DNA of 64,000 nt, taken from positions 859,786 through 923,785 of the forward strand of contig JXTB01000071.1 in NCBI GenBank assembly GCA_002914805.1, written 5' to 3'. Below, in pieces: positions 12,433 to 25,425 of this stretch. The stretch is from Parasponia andersonii (Eukaryota; Streptophyta; Magnoliopsida; Rosales; Cannabaceae). The notes below the pieces were generated by a model. That model was not told the origin of the DNA. It searched no databases and was given only the letters and a program-made list of their open reading frames with translations. The position numbers and the translations under genes are program-made. Within the stretch, counting starts at the first letter, position 1. Every line of letters starts with the position of its first letter.

Positions 12433-13041
12433 TGTTAACAGAAGTTTTGTCGATAATGAATTTGAGAATTTGTAAAATGTAGCTTATGTGTGAAAAATAT
12501 TAAAAAAGTAAAATAAATAAGGAGATAAGAATTTTATAGTGGTTCAGCTCAAAAAAAGATGAATTTACGTCTATTATTCTTTACTGTTTTCTGGAGAATT
12601 ATAAGAGTTTCTCTAAGTCTCAAGGTGAGAACAAAAAAAATTACAAAGTGAATTTATATTAAAGTGTTTGTGAGATGAAAAACAATGAGATTAAGTACCC
12701 TTTGTATAGGTGAGAGTGACTTAATATTTCGTACTTATGAGAATGGATAAGTACATAATAGAAAATACAATTTTGAGGAAATACAAAATTGGGTAATAAC
12801 TAGAAAATAGGTTGCTTAATTTCTACTTAAAAACCTTGTCTCTCTTTCTTTTGCAAATTTCTCCTTTCCATAAAACTTAATCTAGTTTCTTTTCCTACAA
12901 GTCGTATATTCTTTATTCGAGAAAGGTCACACTTTTAGACGAGATGTAAACATGTGATCTGGTACGTTAACCTCCAAGCTAACTATTTTGACTTTCCTTT
13001 CATGGCGTTGACCAATACCGTAGATATAAGATCACACAATA
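12433..13041 (-). repeat. LTR of the Tat-like fossil (3' LTR in element orientation)
   Basis: It matches 24509-25141 along its whole length, including the words ataagaattttatag, ttacaagagtttctct-like and caaggtgaga. It starts tgttaaca. The purine-rich primer tract expected next to it is plausible on the minus strand (ttggggaggcaatt, just after 13041). Confidence 0.9.
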
Positions 13042-13479
13042 ATTGCCTCCCCAACTCTATTGGTTCTTTAAGACCAAATGGAGCTTTCTACTCTAGCATA
13101 TGTGAGCTTCAAGGTGTGATGTGATGAGATCATCTTAAATCCCTTGAAGAGCTATAAAATCTTGAATCATATCTTTTTAGAATCAAATGCGTTCATTTTC
13201 TTGACAGGTGCAACCAAATGTCACTCTTCCTCAGGAGGTTAGCGAGACTCAAGAAAACCCTTTCATTTCTCGAGTATGTATGATGATGATGATGATGATG
13301 TCAGCCATCATCTCAAACGAAAACGTTTCATATTTTAAAAATTTAATTGATTTGATTTTCCAAAATCAATTCTCCCATATGAATCTTAGCTATTAGATTT
13401 CAAAATTAACTATCTCATTCCACGGCTGGGATTCATTGAATCTTGAAATATATAAAGAATTCCTTTACTTCTTCTTCAT

Positions 13480-16400
13480 TTTTATTTTGAAAATCGAGAG
13501 CTTTCAGAAACCCCAGAGATTCCCTGATGACTTCATCCAAGACCAGTGCTTCTTTCTTTGCTAGTAAATCCTACCACCATCGCGACCCTTTTTCACCAAC
13601 AAAACCAACCAGGTATTCTTGGTAGTCTTTAACCTCCAATCAAGTTTACCAGTCTGTCTTCTAACACTTCCTACTTTCAGTACTATGATATTTGTAGAAA
13701 TATAGGTTTTTCTATTTTTCAATATTTGAAAAATAATTTCACATACGACTGAAAACCTAAAACATTACTACAATTTGTTTTTTGAGATTTTTCCTTTTGA
13801 ATGATGAACACCACTAATAGAACTATAGATTTATATTTTCTTAAATCTCATCCATTTTTGAATTGACCATAAAAGAATCAAAAGAATCAAAGATTTGATG
13901 AATCTTTTGAACTTATTTATAAAACCTAGAACCATAGATTTAGTGAATCCATGCTTTAGATCGAATTGTAGACACCACTGATGAATCAATAGACAATCTT
14001 TTGTAAAATTACTTGAATTATAATATAGAAGAATTATAGTTGAAGATTAATGCTCTTTGGTGACTTAGGATATGCTTTGACCCTAAGCTCAACTAAATCC
14101 CCGAGGTAATTAAATAGATAGGTGGTGGCACAATTCTAGGATTTCTGGCCCCAAATTACTCTTATATCTTTGCTCGTATATAGTGAGCAAACATGCAATA
14201 GTCAAACTAGTATACCTATCTCTAGGTTAGGTTAGTTTTATAAACATGAATTCATATGAATTACTTATAGACCAATACTCGCATAGGATTAAATACATCC
14301 CATGTTTCACTTTTTCAAATATGTAGTAGTGAAGAGACTAGGGAATACATTCTCAGGGGAGCCATCATTCTCCAACACGAGCATTAGTTCAATAGATCTT
14401 AAGGACTATCTCGAGCAAGAGCTTGAAATAGAAATAACCGAGACTAGACAAGGTAGTCTTCACATAGGCGATCTTCCTTAAGATCAGTGGCTCTAGTATA
14501 TCAAGGACGCACCAAAGTTCGTAAAAAGTTACTACTATATACAAGGTGACTGGTCCTGTGTCAATATGAAGATGAGCTATACAACGAATTAGCTTGAGAT
14601 GATAGTAAGAGACTATAAGATCAACGTACTACTTCGTCTTCCAACAAAATTCAATCAACCATACACTCATCCTCGCAACAACGCCTCTTTTTTAGATGCA
14701 CTTCTTCGGTGCAGTGTCCATCTTCCACTATATCTATATATTAAGTCAATAGTCAACTATTACAGTGTAGTATCTTTTCAACTAACCCCAAATACCCATA
14801 TATATATGGTAGGCTTGTAAATATTGTACCATAAACTAGGTTAAGGAACCCTATCCCCCAAAGAATTCGCTTAATTTTACCAAGTAAAGTTGAACCCCTA
14901 TGATTTCAACTTTTACTATGCAAGCAAATGGTCGAATAAGGTGATCAAAACAGTATATGGGATTCGAAATAACATAGGAAAATGGAAGAATCCATTTTTG
15001 CATTTTGAATATGAAAATAATGGTTTCTTTTAGAACCCTGGTAGGTAACATGATTTGTAGCTCACTTTTTTGTGTTTAATTTTGAATTCATTATTTAATC
15101 TCTTATTCATGACTTCGTAAGCAACAAGGAGCATCTAGGCCTTAACAAGGAGTAGCTTACTTGGGTATACAAAATAAATGACCTCTTAATCGAAGAATTT
15201 GGTTGGAAGAAACTAGGGATATCAAAGAACCTGATTGCTTACGGGCATTTTTCCAAGGGCGCTACTCTTCTTGCCTCGGCCAATTTTCCGAAAAAGATAT
15301 CTAGCTCAAAGAGCTAAAAGGATGCAACTTCTAATTCAAAGTCAAGGAAGCATAAGGCATCACATTCATCTGACTCTAGCTAAGAATAGCCCTTTCCCTC
15401 AGAGCCTACTCAACCATCTCAAGTCTCTGAAGGTCATCTTCGTCCTTTTTTATTTTTATTTTCATATTATGTACCTCGCATACTAACTATGTCACCAATG
15501 TGTAGACATGACTTGAATTAGTAGCGGTTTGTGAGCTCTATTTTCCACTCTGGGTTCATAATCTAAGTCAAAGACCCCTGAGAACACTCTAGCATCAAAG
15601 GGGAAAGAGAAGGTTGATACTTTTGAAAGAAGGAAGGTCGCCTTCGATGATGTCCTCTGTATTTTCCTCCATCCCTAGAGTCTATAGAAATGATGAGCCA
15701 GCCTGACTCCTTGAGCAAACAGCTTACTTCCTCCTCTTCTGGGGCTTCAAATATAGTTGACAAGGATAGCTACTCGCACTCCTTTACTAACTGCTAGAAA
15801 AAGCTAGCCTGAGTGCAACTTTTATCAACCATTTTATATCCGCAGTGGGCTTGGAGAAAATGAAGAAAAGGCCACCAAAAATCGCATTCCATGTCACTAT
15901 AAGAATGCTAGCAAATGTAAGTTCTATCTTCCCTCTGGTTGTATATGCGAAGCTACTACCTTCTTATTATTGACATTTTTCCTTTACTCTAAATTGCTAC
16001 AACTGTTATCCTCATTTATGATCCGTTCCTCAAATACATGAAAGAAGGAGAGAAGGTCAAGGCAGTGATCAAATCATGCGAGGAACTAAAGAAGACTCAT
16101 AAGGAGGAGAAAAATACCTTCGAATTTGTTAAAAAGTAGCTACAGGAAGACCTGGCCAGAGTAAAAGGGGAAAAAGAAAAGCTTAAGGAGAAGATAAAGG
16201 AGCTTGAGGAGAAGATAAAGGAGCTTGAGGATACCATTTCTTGACATCTTAAGGCTCTGAAAAAGATAGATCGTAAAGCCATCGAAGAGTTCAAGGTCAC
16301 CAATGGCAAAGAATTCTAAGATGAAGCTAGCGACATCGCCACTTCTACGATTATTTATAATATCTACTATGAGCATCTGAGGTTTGACTTTTCCTTCCTT

Positions 16401-16480
16401 GGTGAGGACCTAGTTGAATTAATCGAGAGCCGGAAAGTGGGTGAGGCCAAGGAAGAGGCTGCAGGTGGTGAATAGGATGC
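13480..16480 (+). other. Coding-like block on the strand opposite to gag-pol
   Basis: It lies between integrase and the 3' LTR. On the plus strand 16030-16480 reads as a long Lys/Glu-rich coiled coil (for example EKEKLKEKIKELEEKIKELE) ending near an acidic, Ala-rich tail. Further plus-strand fragments appear from about 13500 and near 15180-15480. Tat-group elements (such as Grande) are known to carry an antisense ORF in this position, and some plant proteins labelled putative gypsy-type transposon proteins derive from such ORFs. Assignment is by position and composition, not by a firm family match. It is broken in several places. Confidence 0.55.
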
Positions 16481-17289
16481 ACCATAGTTCCTTTGTTTTT
16501 TTTTAACCTTGCAAATTAACTAACAATGCGGGCTTGTCCCATAATATTTTGTAATGTTTTGTAATTATCTTGCTCACATATGGGTATAGGTTTATATTTA
16601 TGACAATTTTTATTTATCAAATTTTTATTCCTATAAAATATTATGTTAGGGAATAAAAACTTACGTCACATAACAATATTCACGCATAATTTAACCAAGT
16701 AGTCAGTCATATAAAAAAACTGATCAATATGTTATAGCAATTCGAATCAAACAACTTAAAAATAGATTTTAAGTATTAAGATAGGTTAGGTCCCCCTATA
16801 AGAAACAACGAGCATGAGTAATACAAACTCAATATTTATTTTTCAAAAGTTTCACATGAAATAGAGTAAATAGTAATACATAACATCGAACTATAGATGT
16901 TTTGTTTAATCACTTATTTGTTTGAAGAGGGATATCATGTAATATGACATGTTAAGGTATGAAGCGAGGAGGAAAATCCTAAGATTTTCAAAAATTGTTA
17001 AAAATTTCAAGTTTTAAAGGAATGTTTTGCATAGTTCATGAGAAAGCGAGTAAGAGATTGCTTAATCTGATCCTACTGGCCTCTAGGTTTATGGTGTGTG
17101 AAGACAACCATAAAACTATAAAAGACAAACACATAAATTAACAGAAATAATATATATGAAGACAAATAATTGAAGAAATAATGTTTTTATTAATAGCTTG
17201 AATGACGAATAACAGGATTTGCCCTCCAGACCAATGAAGCTATTTGAAGATACATATTGAGATAACTATTGATTATAATGACAAAGCTA

Positions 17290-20200
17290 TTCTACATTCC
17301 AAACATGTTCGATCTTCTATCCTCTAGTGCAAGCTAGTTTGTATTTCTAGCTAAGCTCTTTTGTAGTTCTCTAATTTAATCTTTGAATTCTACTTCAAGA
17401 CCTTGTTTATAGCTTCGACCTGACTATTAGTTTATGGATGAATGGCAGCTGAGAAGCTTTTCTTGATACCTAGATTATTGTAGAAATTGAGGAATTTGTC
17501 ACAATTGAATTGCTTTCCATTGTCTAAGACTATTGTATATGGTATACCATATCGACAAATGATAGACTTATTAATAAAATTTGTCATTTTTTTTGCAGAG
17601 ATGGTACTTAAGGCTTCAGCTTCTGTCCACTTAGTGAAATAATTGATGCAACTACCGTAAATTTCAATCCTCCATATGCCAATAGGAGTGTTTTGATAAT
17701 ATCATCCCATATTGTGAATGGCCATGGGTTAGTTATCGAAGTAAGAGGAATAGGAGGCGATCTAGGAATGGTTACAAATTGTTGATATTTATCGCATTTT
17801 TGGGAAAACTCTCATAATGTAAAGTATTTTTTTTTTTTTTGCATCAACACAAAACAATAATGGTGAGCTTATTAAACTCCTTCGATAAAACTTTCCATCA
17901 TAATTGATATAGCGAGCGACATTTATATGAAGTTGTTTCACATCTTCCTTGTCTTCGGAAAAATCGCCATCTTGTAGATATTTTATAATAGGATCTATTT
18001 ATGAAGGCTTTCGATCAATTGACATGGTTATTTAAGACTCTACCTCAACACTGAACTTCGTGAGGAGTTCAATTGGAATCACTTTTAATAATTCTGTATC
18101 CTTCATTTAAGCTAGTTTGGCTAAGGCATCTGCTTAAGTATTTTTACTGTGAGAAAGTAGCTGAATACTATATGTAGTAAATATTGAAAAGAGGCACTAC
18201 ATTTCTTGTAGATAGACCAACATCTTCCCACCTCTTGCTTGAGAGTCTCCAACCACTTAACAAACAATCAGTTGGGAATCACTGAATACTTCAATCATAT
18301 TAACCTTTATTTCTTGTGCGAGCTTAAGTCTAATAATTAACGCCTCATATTCTACTTCATTATTTGATACTGGAAATCCAAAACGAATGTCCTTCTGGAC
18401 CAATTAACATCAAACATGCACTAGCACTGTTTTCATTTGATGATCCATCAACATAAAGTTTCCACAGTTTTATTAAGTCTAACGCAAGTTTCTTGATCAT
18501 TTCTACAGGAAGATTGGCATCATAACTAAAATTTTTGATGAAATTTGTAAGAACTTGACCTTTAATTACAGAGTGAAGTCTAAAATTGATATTGAATTGA
18601 CTTAGCTCAATCGTCCACTTAAGTAATTGTCCTGAAACTTCAGGCTTTTGAAGAACCTTAAAGAAAAATTTGTGAAAACCTCAATACAATGTGCATGGAA
18701 GTATGGACGAAGCTTTCGAGATGCAATGACAAGGGCTATCAATTTTTTCATATTTGGATATCTTGTTTTGACATTGAGTAGTCTTTTGCTAACATAATAT
18801 ACAAGTCATTATATAGTTTCTTCTTCTCAAATGAATGCAGCACTTGTTGCATATTTAGAAATGGCGAGGTATAAGAATAGTTTTTCCCTGGATTTTGGCT
18901 TTGATAAGAGTAGAGGAGAGCTTAAGTATTTTTTTGAATCTCAGAATGCCTACTAGTCTTCTCAGTTCACTCAAACTTTGTTGAACTCTTTAACACTTTA
19001 ATAAAAGGTTGATATTTATCGGTTGATCTAGATATGAATTGATTCAGTGTGGCTACTCTTCCTACCAAACTCTATACATCTTTTAGCTTATGAGGTGATT
19101 GCATATGAATTAGTGCTTCAATCTTCTGAGGATTAGCTTCAATACTTCACTGACTGACTATAAACCTGAGAAATGTCTCTGATCCTACTCCAAACACATA
19201 TTTCTGGGGTTTAATTTTATCAGGTACTTCTAAAGAATCTTGAACATCTCATCAAGATGTGTGACATGATCTACAGCTTCTTTTAACTTCACCAACATGT
19301 CATCAATATATAGTTCTATTGTCATGCTACTTTACTTTGGAAACATTATATTGATAAGACATTGATAAGTTGCTCTTTTGTTAATGAGTTTAAGGGGTAT
19401 TTCTCGTAACAGTACAACCCTCAATCAGTAATGAATGAAGTGTGTTCCTCATCGATCTCATACATGGGAATTTGGTTGTATCTAGAATATATATCCATAA
19501 AGCTTAGCAATTCATGGCTAGATGTCGCATCTACAAGTTGATCAATTTTGGAAGTAAAAAATTATCTTTTGGCTATGCTTTATTAAGATCTATAAAATCG
19601 ATACATGTCCTCTAGTTTCCATTATTTGTTTTTTCACCAAAACTGGGTTTACAAGCTAGTTTGGGTAAAAAGATTCCCAAATAAAACCAATTTCGAGTAA
19701 CTTTTCGATTTCTTTTAATGCAACGTAATGTTCTGGGTCCATCTCCATTCTCTTCTATTACACAAGTTTCTTTGTCGTATCAATGTTAAGGCGATGACAC
19801 ATGATCTTTGGATCAATCCCTACCATATCCGAATGTTGCCATACGAAGACTTCTAGATTCGTTTTTAGAAATACTACCAACATAACTCACATAGGTTCTT
19901 GAATCTTTACTCCAATTCTTAGCACCTTCGAAGACTCTTTTTCATCAATTGACAAATCTTTTAAGTCTTTGATTGGTCCAGTCTTGATCCCTTCATCAAT
20001 TTCTCGTGGATAGAGGTCTTTGATTGATGTTTTGATTGACTTTTTCCTTTATTGTTGAACTATTATTGTACGAGGTATTGTTTCTTGTGTAGTGAGCCTC
20101 AAAGAATTGTTATAACAAGACCGTGTATCATATTGGTTGCCTTATGCTTCGCTCACCTTATATTGAGTTGGGAACTTCATGGTGAGATGATAAATTGAGA

Positions 20201-20500
20201 TAACAGTTCGTAGTTCCATCAGAATCGATCATCCTAACACAACACTAAATATGGATGGATAATCAACCACTAGAAATTGGGTCATCACTCTTGAAACTAT
20301 TGGATAAGTTCTAATGCTTACCATTAACTCAATCATGTCTTTCGGCATTATACTATCTCCTGTAAATCTATAGAGCGGAGTGACAATGAGTTTTATATTG
20401 ATATCATCCAATCCCATCTTCTTATATGCATCATAGTATAAAATGTCAACAATACTTCTATTATTGACTGATACCCATTATAACCATGTACTACCATAGT
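17290..20500 (-). mobile_element. pol region of the Tat-like fossil (protease, RT, RNase H, integrase)
   Basis: On the minus strand the RT is recognisable near 19760-19480 from the residues preceding and including VNPVLVKK and the CIDF-type motif. RNase H and the connection region follow to about 18060, and an integrase-like stretch lies near 17900-17290 (purine/pyrimidine pattern of the family and matching spacing). It is heavily decayed. Parts of the same region are shared with 33900-35160 in the second element. Confidence 0.8.
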
Positions 20501-20749
20501 TGATTTTTATAACGAGTGTATTATTATACAGGTAATGGACCTCCCTTGCATCCTGTTATGTAAAAGTAAGATCTATTTCTAGTACCCACAAAGCTTCTGT
20601 GGATGCTGCTCGAGGTACATCATATTTGTCAATGGCTACTGTCGAGCTTCTCGTGCATACCTATCTTACAGTCTTCTCTAAAGATAGTTCGTACTTCACA
20701 TTGAACTTCTAGAGGTTACTGTTGGTTTTCTTCTCTCACTCTACCATTC

Positions 20750-23700
20750 TATCTCTCATATTACTGTAGCCATCCTTCTCTAATTAGTCTCCAAACTTCA
20801 TCTCTTAGGGCATAGCAATCATTAGTATTGTGCCCAGTATCATTATGATAACGACAAAACTTGTTCGGATCGTGTTTTGCCCTATCTTGCTTTATTGACT
20901 CTGGTCTACGATACTACTCCTGCTAATTTCTGATCGTATAGATGTGATCAATGGGTGCATTTAACTCGGTATAATTGTTAAACTGCTGGGAAACTCTTAG
21001 AATCTCTTATTTCTTTGGCTTGAGCTGCTTCTCGATTGGCTGCTCGTTCTTCTCTTTTTTGACTTCTTATTATTATTGTTGTTATTAGTACTTAGGGTCA
21101 CATCCTTTGTTGTATCTTTTCCTTCTTCCTTCTTCGTCTTATGAAGGTTTTCTCGGGAGAATTCTATCTTTAGATGTCAATTTGCTCTCTAATAAAAGTC
21201 TTCAAGATTCTACATTCCATCTCAACTAACTTTTCCTAGAGCTTGGTCTCTAGTCGCAATCCAGCTATTATTAGAGTCAGGACTCCACTTTCAAGCACGT
21301 TGCTGACTTTTGCCAACTCTGAAGTAAAACGATTGAGGTATGGCTATAGAGTTTCTTCTGGAACTTATTGAATGATAACAAGTTGATTAAAGGAACAATA
21401 AAATTCTTCACAGCCTAAAATTATCTTAGGAATATGGTCTGGAGTTGTTGCCAAGATGAAATTGTATTAACCTAAAGTCATCTGAATCATTTCTTTACTA
21501 CACCAGTGAGGGTTACAGTAAAACACCTATAACATGCGAGGTCATCAATCTGGTGGAGCTCTATTAGGTCATTGAAGTGATATATATGTTCTTGTGGATC
21601 AGTCTTCCCATCGAAAATATTCAATGTAGAAAGTTTGAATCTAGCAGGAAATGCAACAACTCGAATCTCTTCATTAAAGGATGATTGATGATATCCAACT
21701 GTAAGTTCATCATCCCATCTACAAGTGCATCTAATGTGATTTTTAGGTTATGAACATCGATGTTAAGAGAAAGAGCATTATCATCTCTCACTGGTGGTAA
21801 AGGCAGTCTTTGGTCATTATTATCGTGATGAGAGCTAGGTTGATTAGACTGGGTCTATGTTAACTCTATAAGATTGGAGTTATCTAGTGCTATTACTCTT
21901 TAAGTTTTGTTATATTCTTATTTGAATTAAGTTGTTTCAAGTGTTTTTCTTGTTGTTTTGATATTTTGTTTGTTTATGTTGATAGAAGAATCAAATAAAG
22001 GTATTTAATAAAAAATGAGGTGAATTTATGCCTCATAAATAGGTTTTTTAAACTATTAAAATTGAATTGAATCTGATACGGTCGTAATGCATTGAAAATA
22101 AGACAAATTAGAGCTAAAATATAGAAATTGTGCATCTAGGAAACTGCGGCACTAAACCAGTAGAAAAGTGATGCTAAATCCCCAAAAATGGCATCCCAGC
22201 ACTAACTCTTAGATAGTTTTGGTGCCAGAGCATCGAATATGGCACTGCATGCCACTATCTATATCCTAGGTCAATAATTGATAGTCAAAATTAACTTTTT
22301 GATGATCCAAAGGTCCATATTCAGCCTGTCTTAAGTTTGCAAGAGCCACCTCTTTAAAACCCTATCTTTAGAGTTGTAAGAAGCATGTTAGGATAGAGAA
22401 AAAGGTAGGGAGGAAGCCATAGAAGAAAAAAAAGAAGAGGAAGAAGAAGACGAATATATGCTCCAAATCCTTTATTTCTTAATTTTCTCCACAATATCAA
22501 TACTACTTTTTATTTATACCATCTTTTCTTCATTTTCTTGTGAGTTTTTCTTTGTATTTTCTATATTCAAAGAGTAGTATAGTTGAAAGCAAATCCTAGA
22601 GAGAGAATTTAAGGAAACAAGAGCCAAGCTTGGAGGAGGAGCTTGACAACCTCCTTCAACACCTTCATGCTTTTCTAAAGGGGAATTCTTTAATTTTTCT
22701 CTCTTTGATTTTGTATTTTTTGAATTAATTAGATTATAATATTATTGTTTTCAATTTATATTATAAACTCAATATTTCTTTGTCTAGCTTTACTATGTGA
22801 ACTAACCTAGTATCTTGTGTTTATTTATTTCTTTCTTCTTTCATTCATCAAATCTATTGTTGAATTATTTGTTTTACCTTATACTTATTGCTTCTATTTA
22901 ATTGATCACTAAATAGATTGTTAAGTGAAACCTTTATGAACTTGGGAAGAGGAATTTAGATTTGGACATAGGTAGAATTACATAAGATCACCTAATGTAG
23001 GGTGAGTTCGCATAGGATAAGAATATACCTATGTGATTTGTGCAACCTTAGTGTGTGAATAACTAAACTTAATAAATCTAGTCAATTTATGTTAGGAGTA
23101 AAATATTATCTTATCTAGGTATTTTTACTTATATCTTGGAAAAGAGGTTATGAATGCATTCAAATTCTCGATTGACAACTCTAGTAGATTAATTAATGTA
23201 AGAGGAGAATTAGGATATTGTGTGTTTAAAGGATAGTTGGAGAATTAGTAAACCTAGACATTTTTCTTATTACTTGTTTTCATTTATTTTGCATGCTAAT
23301 TTAGTTACTTTATTTTATTTCTTCAAAATATATATTTCGGTTGTTTGGCTAAAGTTAGAATTGAGAAAATTTTAATACTTAGCTTAGATCTAGAAATCGA
23401 TCTCTATGGATTTGACACTTATTTTACTTCTATATCTATATTACTTATGACTGTGTTCACTTACACGGGAGTGTGTGAATTTATAGTTGCACATTCTAAC
23501 CAATAATTTATAGTGACCTTCGAGTGGACTCAACTAAAGCAGTTCGACATGATAGTATATTTGGTTATTATGATATGATATGGATATGCTCATAACTATC
23601 CCTCTAGCATTGTTGTTCCAAGTGTTATCTCAGATCAGTGGAGTTCCATCTTGGCTCCTTGCTTATTCTCTCAAAGACACTTTTCGATTGATGAACCTAG

Positions 23701-24460
23701 TCATTACTTGGATGGTCATGTTTGGTTGGAGCCCTTCGAAAGCATTGCCCACGATCATGGTCTGTACTTGAACTTTTAGTGCCAAACTCTTGTGATAAGT
23801 CTGTAACCTTATCTTTTCCTTTAGAAGTGTGATCTGCATGTCGATTATGTTGGGCTCTGGGCTGGTCACAATTTCTTCTTGAATGTGAATCCTCCTTTTT
23901 GGCTATCTAACAGGGTGATTTCTTAGGCGCTCTTATTGTGGTGGTGTCACCAGATGCTTATTCTCTCAAAGACACTTCTCGATTGATTAACCTGGTCGTT
24001 ATTTGGATGGTCACAATTAGTTGGAGTCCTTCGAGAGAGTTGCCCATGATACCAGACTTTTGTGGTACGTTTGCAACCTTACCTTTTTCTTTAGAAGTGC
24101 GATCTGCATGTCGCTCCTGCTATAGTCTGGGCTAGTCATGATTTCCCATTTCTTGAATGTGAATCCTCCTCTTAAGCTGTCAAGTAGGATGATTTCTCAG
24201 GCGTTCTTGTTGTAGTGGTGTCACCATCTGTCCTTCAGTAAGTTAGCTTAAGAAATTATTTATCTGATTGGTGATTTGCTAAAGGTTTGCAAGAGCATCT
24301 TTCATGCGATCTTATCTCTGAAGCATGTTCTCCTCTGGTGTGATCACAACTGATTGACCTTAAGTAGGATCGACCTGTGCTGCAATAGCACTTTGAGGTT
24401 GATTTTGACTAACTCCAGCATTTCTAGTAGTATTTGTTATGTTTATCATTGTTAAAAGAT
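20750..24460 (-). mobile_element. gag region of the Tat-like fossil, split by a solo LTR
   Basis: The gag reading frame begins near 24460 next to the primer-binding region at about 24505-24485 and runs leftwards; it resumes at 21857 beyond the inserted solo LTR and ends near 20750. The copy at 35165-36950 gives the uninterrupted layout, which confirms the insertion. Broken, with many breaks. Confidence 0.75.
21858..23493 (+). mobile_element. Solo LTR (Ty3/gypsy, non-chromovirus type) inside gag of the fossil
   Basis: It starts tgttaactctataa and ends tagttgcaca, flanked by gtcta (21853-21857) and ttcta (23494-23498), a target duplication with one mismatch. The related element at 31302-38202 has the empty site near 36250 (ggtttagagcaacc). 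Internal features match an LTR: a purine-rich gaagaagagg block near 22420-22450 and a 3' end reading gatctctatggatttgacac, a motif typical of the LTR ends of Athila/Tat elements. It is the same family as 47746-49114. No internal region remains, so it formed by LTR-LTR recombination. Confidence 0.8.
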
Positions 24461-24508
24461 TAGGATGAACAAACTCTTTGTTGGAATAACCTTCTTGCTA
24501 GTGCCAAT

Positions 24509-25141
24509 TGTTGACCGAGGTTTTGTCAATAATGAATTTAGAAAATTACAAGATGTGGCTTATGTGTGAAAAAAGATAAGAAAAGTAAAGCAAATAAGGA
24601 AATAAGAATTTTATAGCGGTTCAGCCCCAAAAAGGATGAGCCTACGTCCACTGTTCATTGCTATTTTCTCGAGAATTACAAGAGTTTCTCTAAATTTCAA
24701 GGTGAGAGCATAAAGAATTACAAAGTAAATTTATAATGAAGTGCTTGTGAGATGAAAAACAATGAGATTGAGCCCACTTTATATAAGTGAGGGTAACTTA
24801 ATGTTTCTCAATTATGAGAATGGATAGGTACATAACAGAAGATACAATTTTGAGTAAATACAAAATTGGGTAATAACTAAATACAAAATTGGGTAATAAC
24901 TAGAAAATAAATTGTTTGAACTCTACTCAAAAAACTTGTTTCCCTTTCTTTTACAGATTTCTTATTTCCATAAGGCTTGTTCTAGTTTTATTTTCTGCAA
25001 ATCGCATATTCTTTATTCGGGGAAAGTTACACTTTTAGACGAGATGTAAATAAGCGATCTAGTGCATTTACCTCCCAGCTGACTATTTTGACTTTCTTTT
25101 CATGGTGTTGAGCAATGTCGTAGATTTAAGATCGCACAACA
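24509..25141 (-). repeat. LTR of the Tat-like fossil (5' LTR in element orientation)
   Basis: Starts tgttgaccgagg and ends gcacaaca. It matches 12433-13041 and more distantly 31302-31740. A 23-bp word containing aaaattgggtaataacta is tandemly duplicated near 24850-24902, explaining its extra length. Primer-binding side is at about 24505. Confidence 0.9.
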
Positions 25142-25235
25142 GTGTGCATTGAGACAAAATATGTATATAGGCTTTGCCTTAGCAGATTTATTGATTAAAG
25201 ATGACATGTGTAATCTATACTGTTGCCAACTATAA

Positions 25236-25425
25236 TATTTGAGGAATGCTAGCAGTACTCTCTTTTACACTCTCCTAGTCTCACTACTTGACATGTGGAT
25301 TTCATTATGATTTGTTATATTATTAAAATATTAAACTGGATAGTAGAATCTACTTGTCAGACAATAAAATTGAAGAGTATAAAAGAGAATAAGAAAGAGA
25401 GCATTTACCATTTCTCATAATATTT
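25236..25425. mobile_element. Small MITE upstream of the WRKY gene
   Basis: The left end (gaggaatgctagcagtactc, then tcttttacactc) pairs imperfectly with the reversed right end (gagaaatggtaaatgctctc, then tcttttatactc). Length about 190 bp, AT-rich, non-coding. Ends of the form GGAATGCTAGCA occur in a widespread plant MITE group. Target duplication not resolved. Confidence 0.55.

Larger units (their letters stand above)
12433..25141 (-). mobile_element. Ty3/gypsy LTR retrotransposon fossil, Tat-like, 12.7 kb
   Basis: Two direct LTRs bound it (12433-13041 and 24509-25141). The flanking five bases gtatg and gtgtg form a target duplication with one mismatch. Read on the minus strand, the order is gag (from about 24460, start resembling MINITNTTRNAG, down to about 20750), protease (near 20500-20200), reverse transcriptase (about 19800-18900), RNase H (about 18700-18060) and integrase (about 17900-17290). 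Reverse transcriptase after protease and RNase H before integrase is the gypsy order. The long spacer with a coding-like block on the opposite strand is typical of Tat-group elements. By eye the LTRs differ at about one base in seven, mostly transitions, so it is several million years old at usual plant rates. It is broken, with dozens of breaks. A related shorter copy lies at 31302-38202. Confidence 0.9.

Noticed and set aside
13208-13396. Short open frame after a possible splice acceptor at 13207
   Set aside because: It lies inside the gypsy fossil next to its LTR and has no similarity to a host gene.
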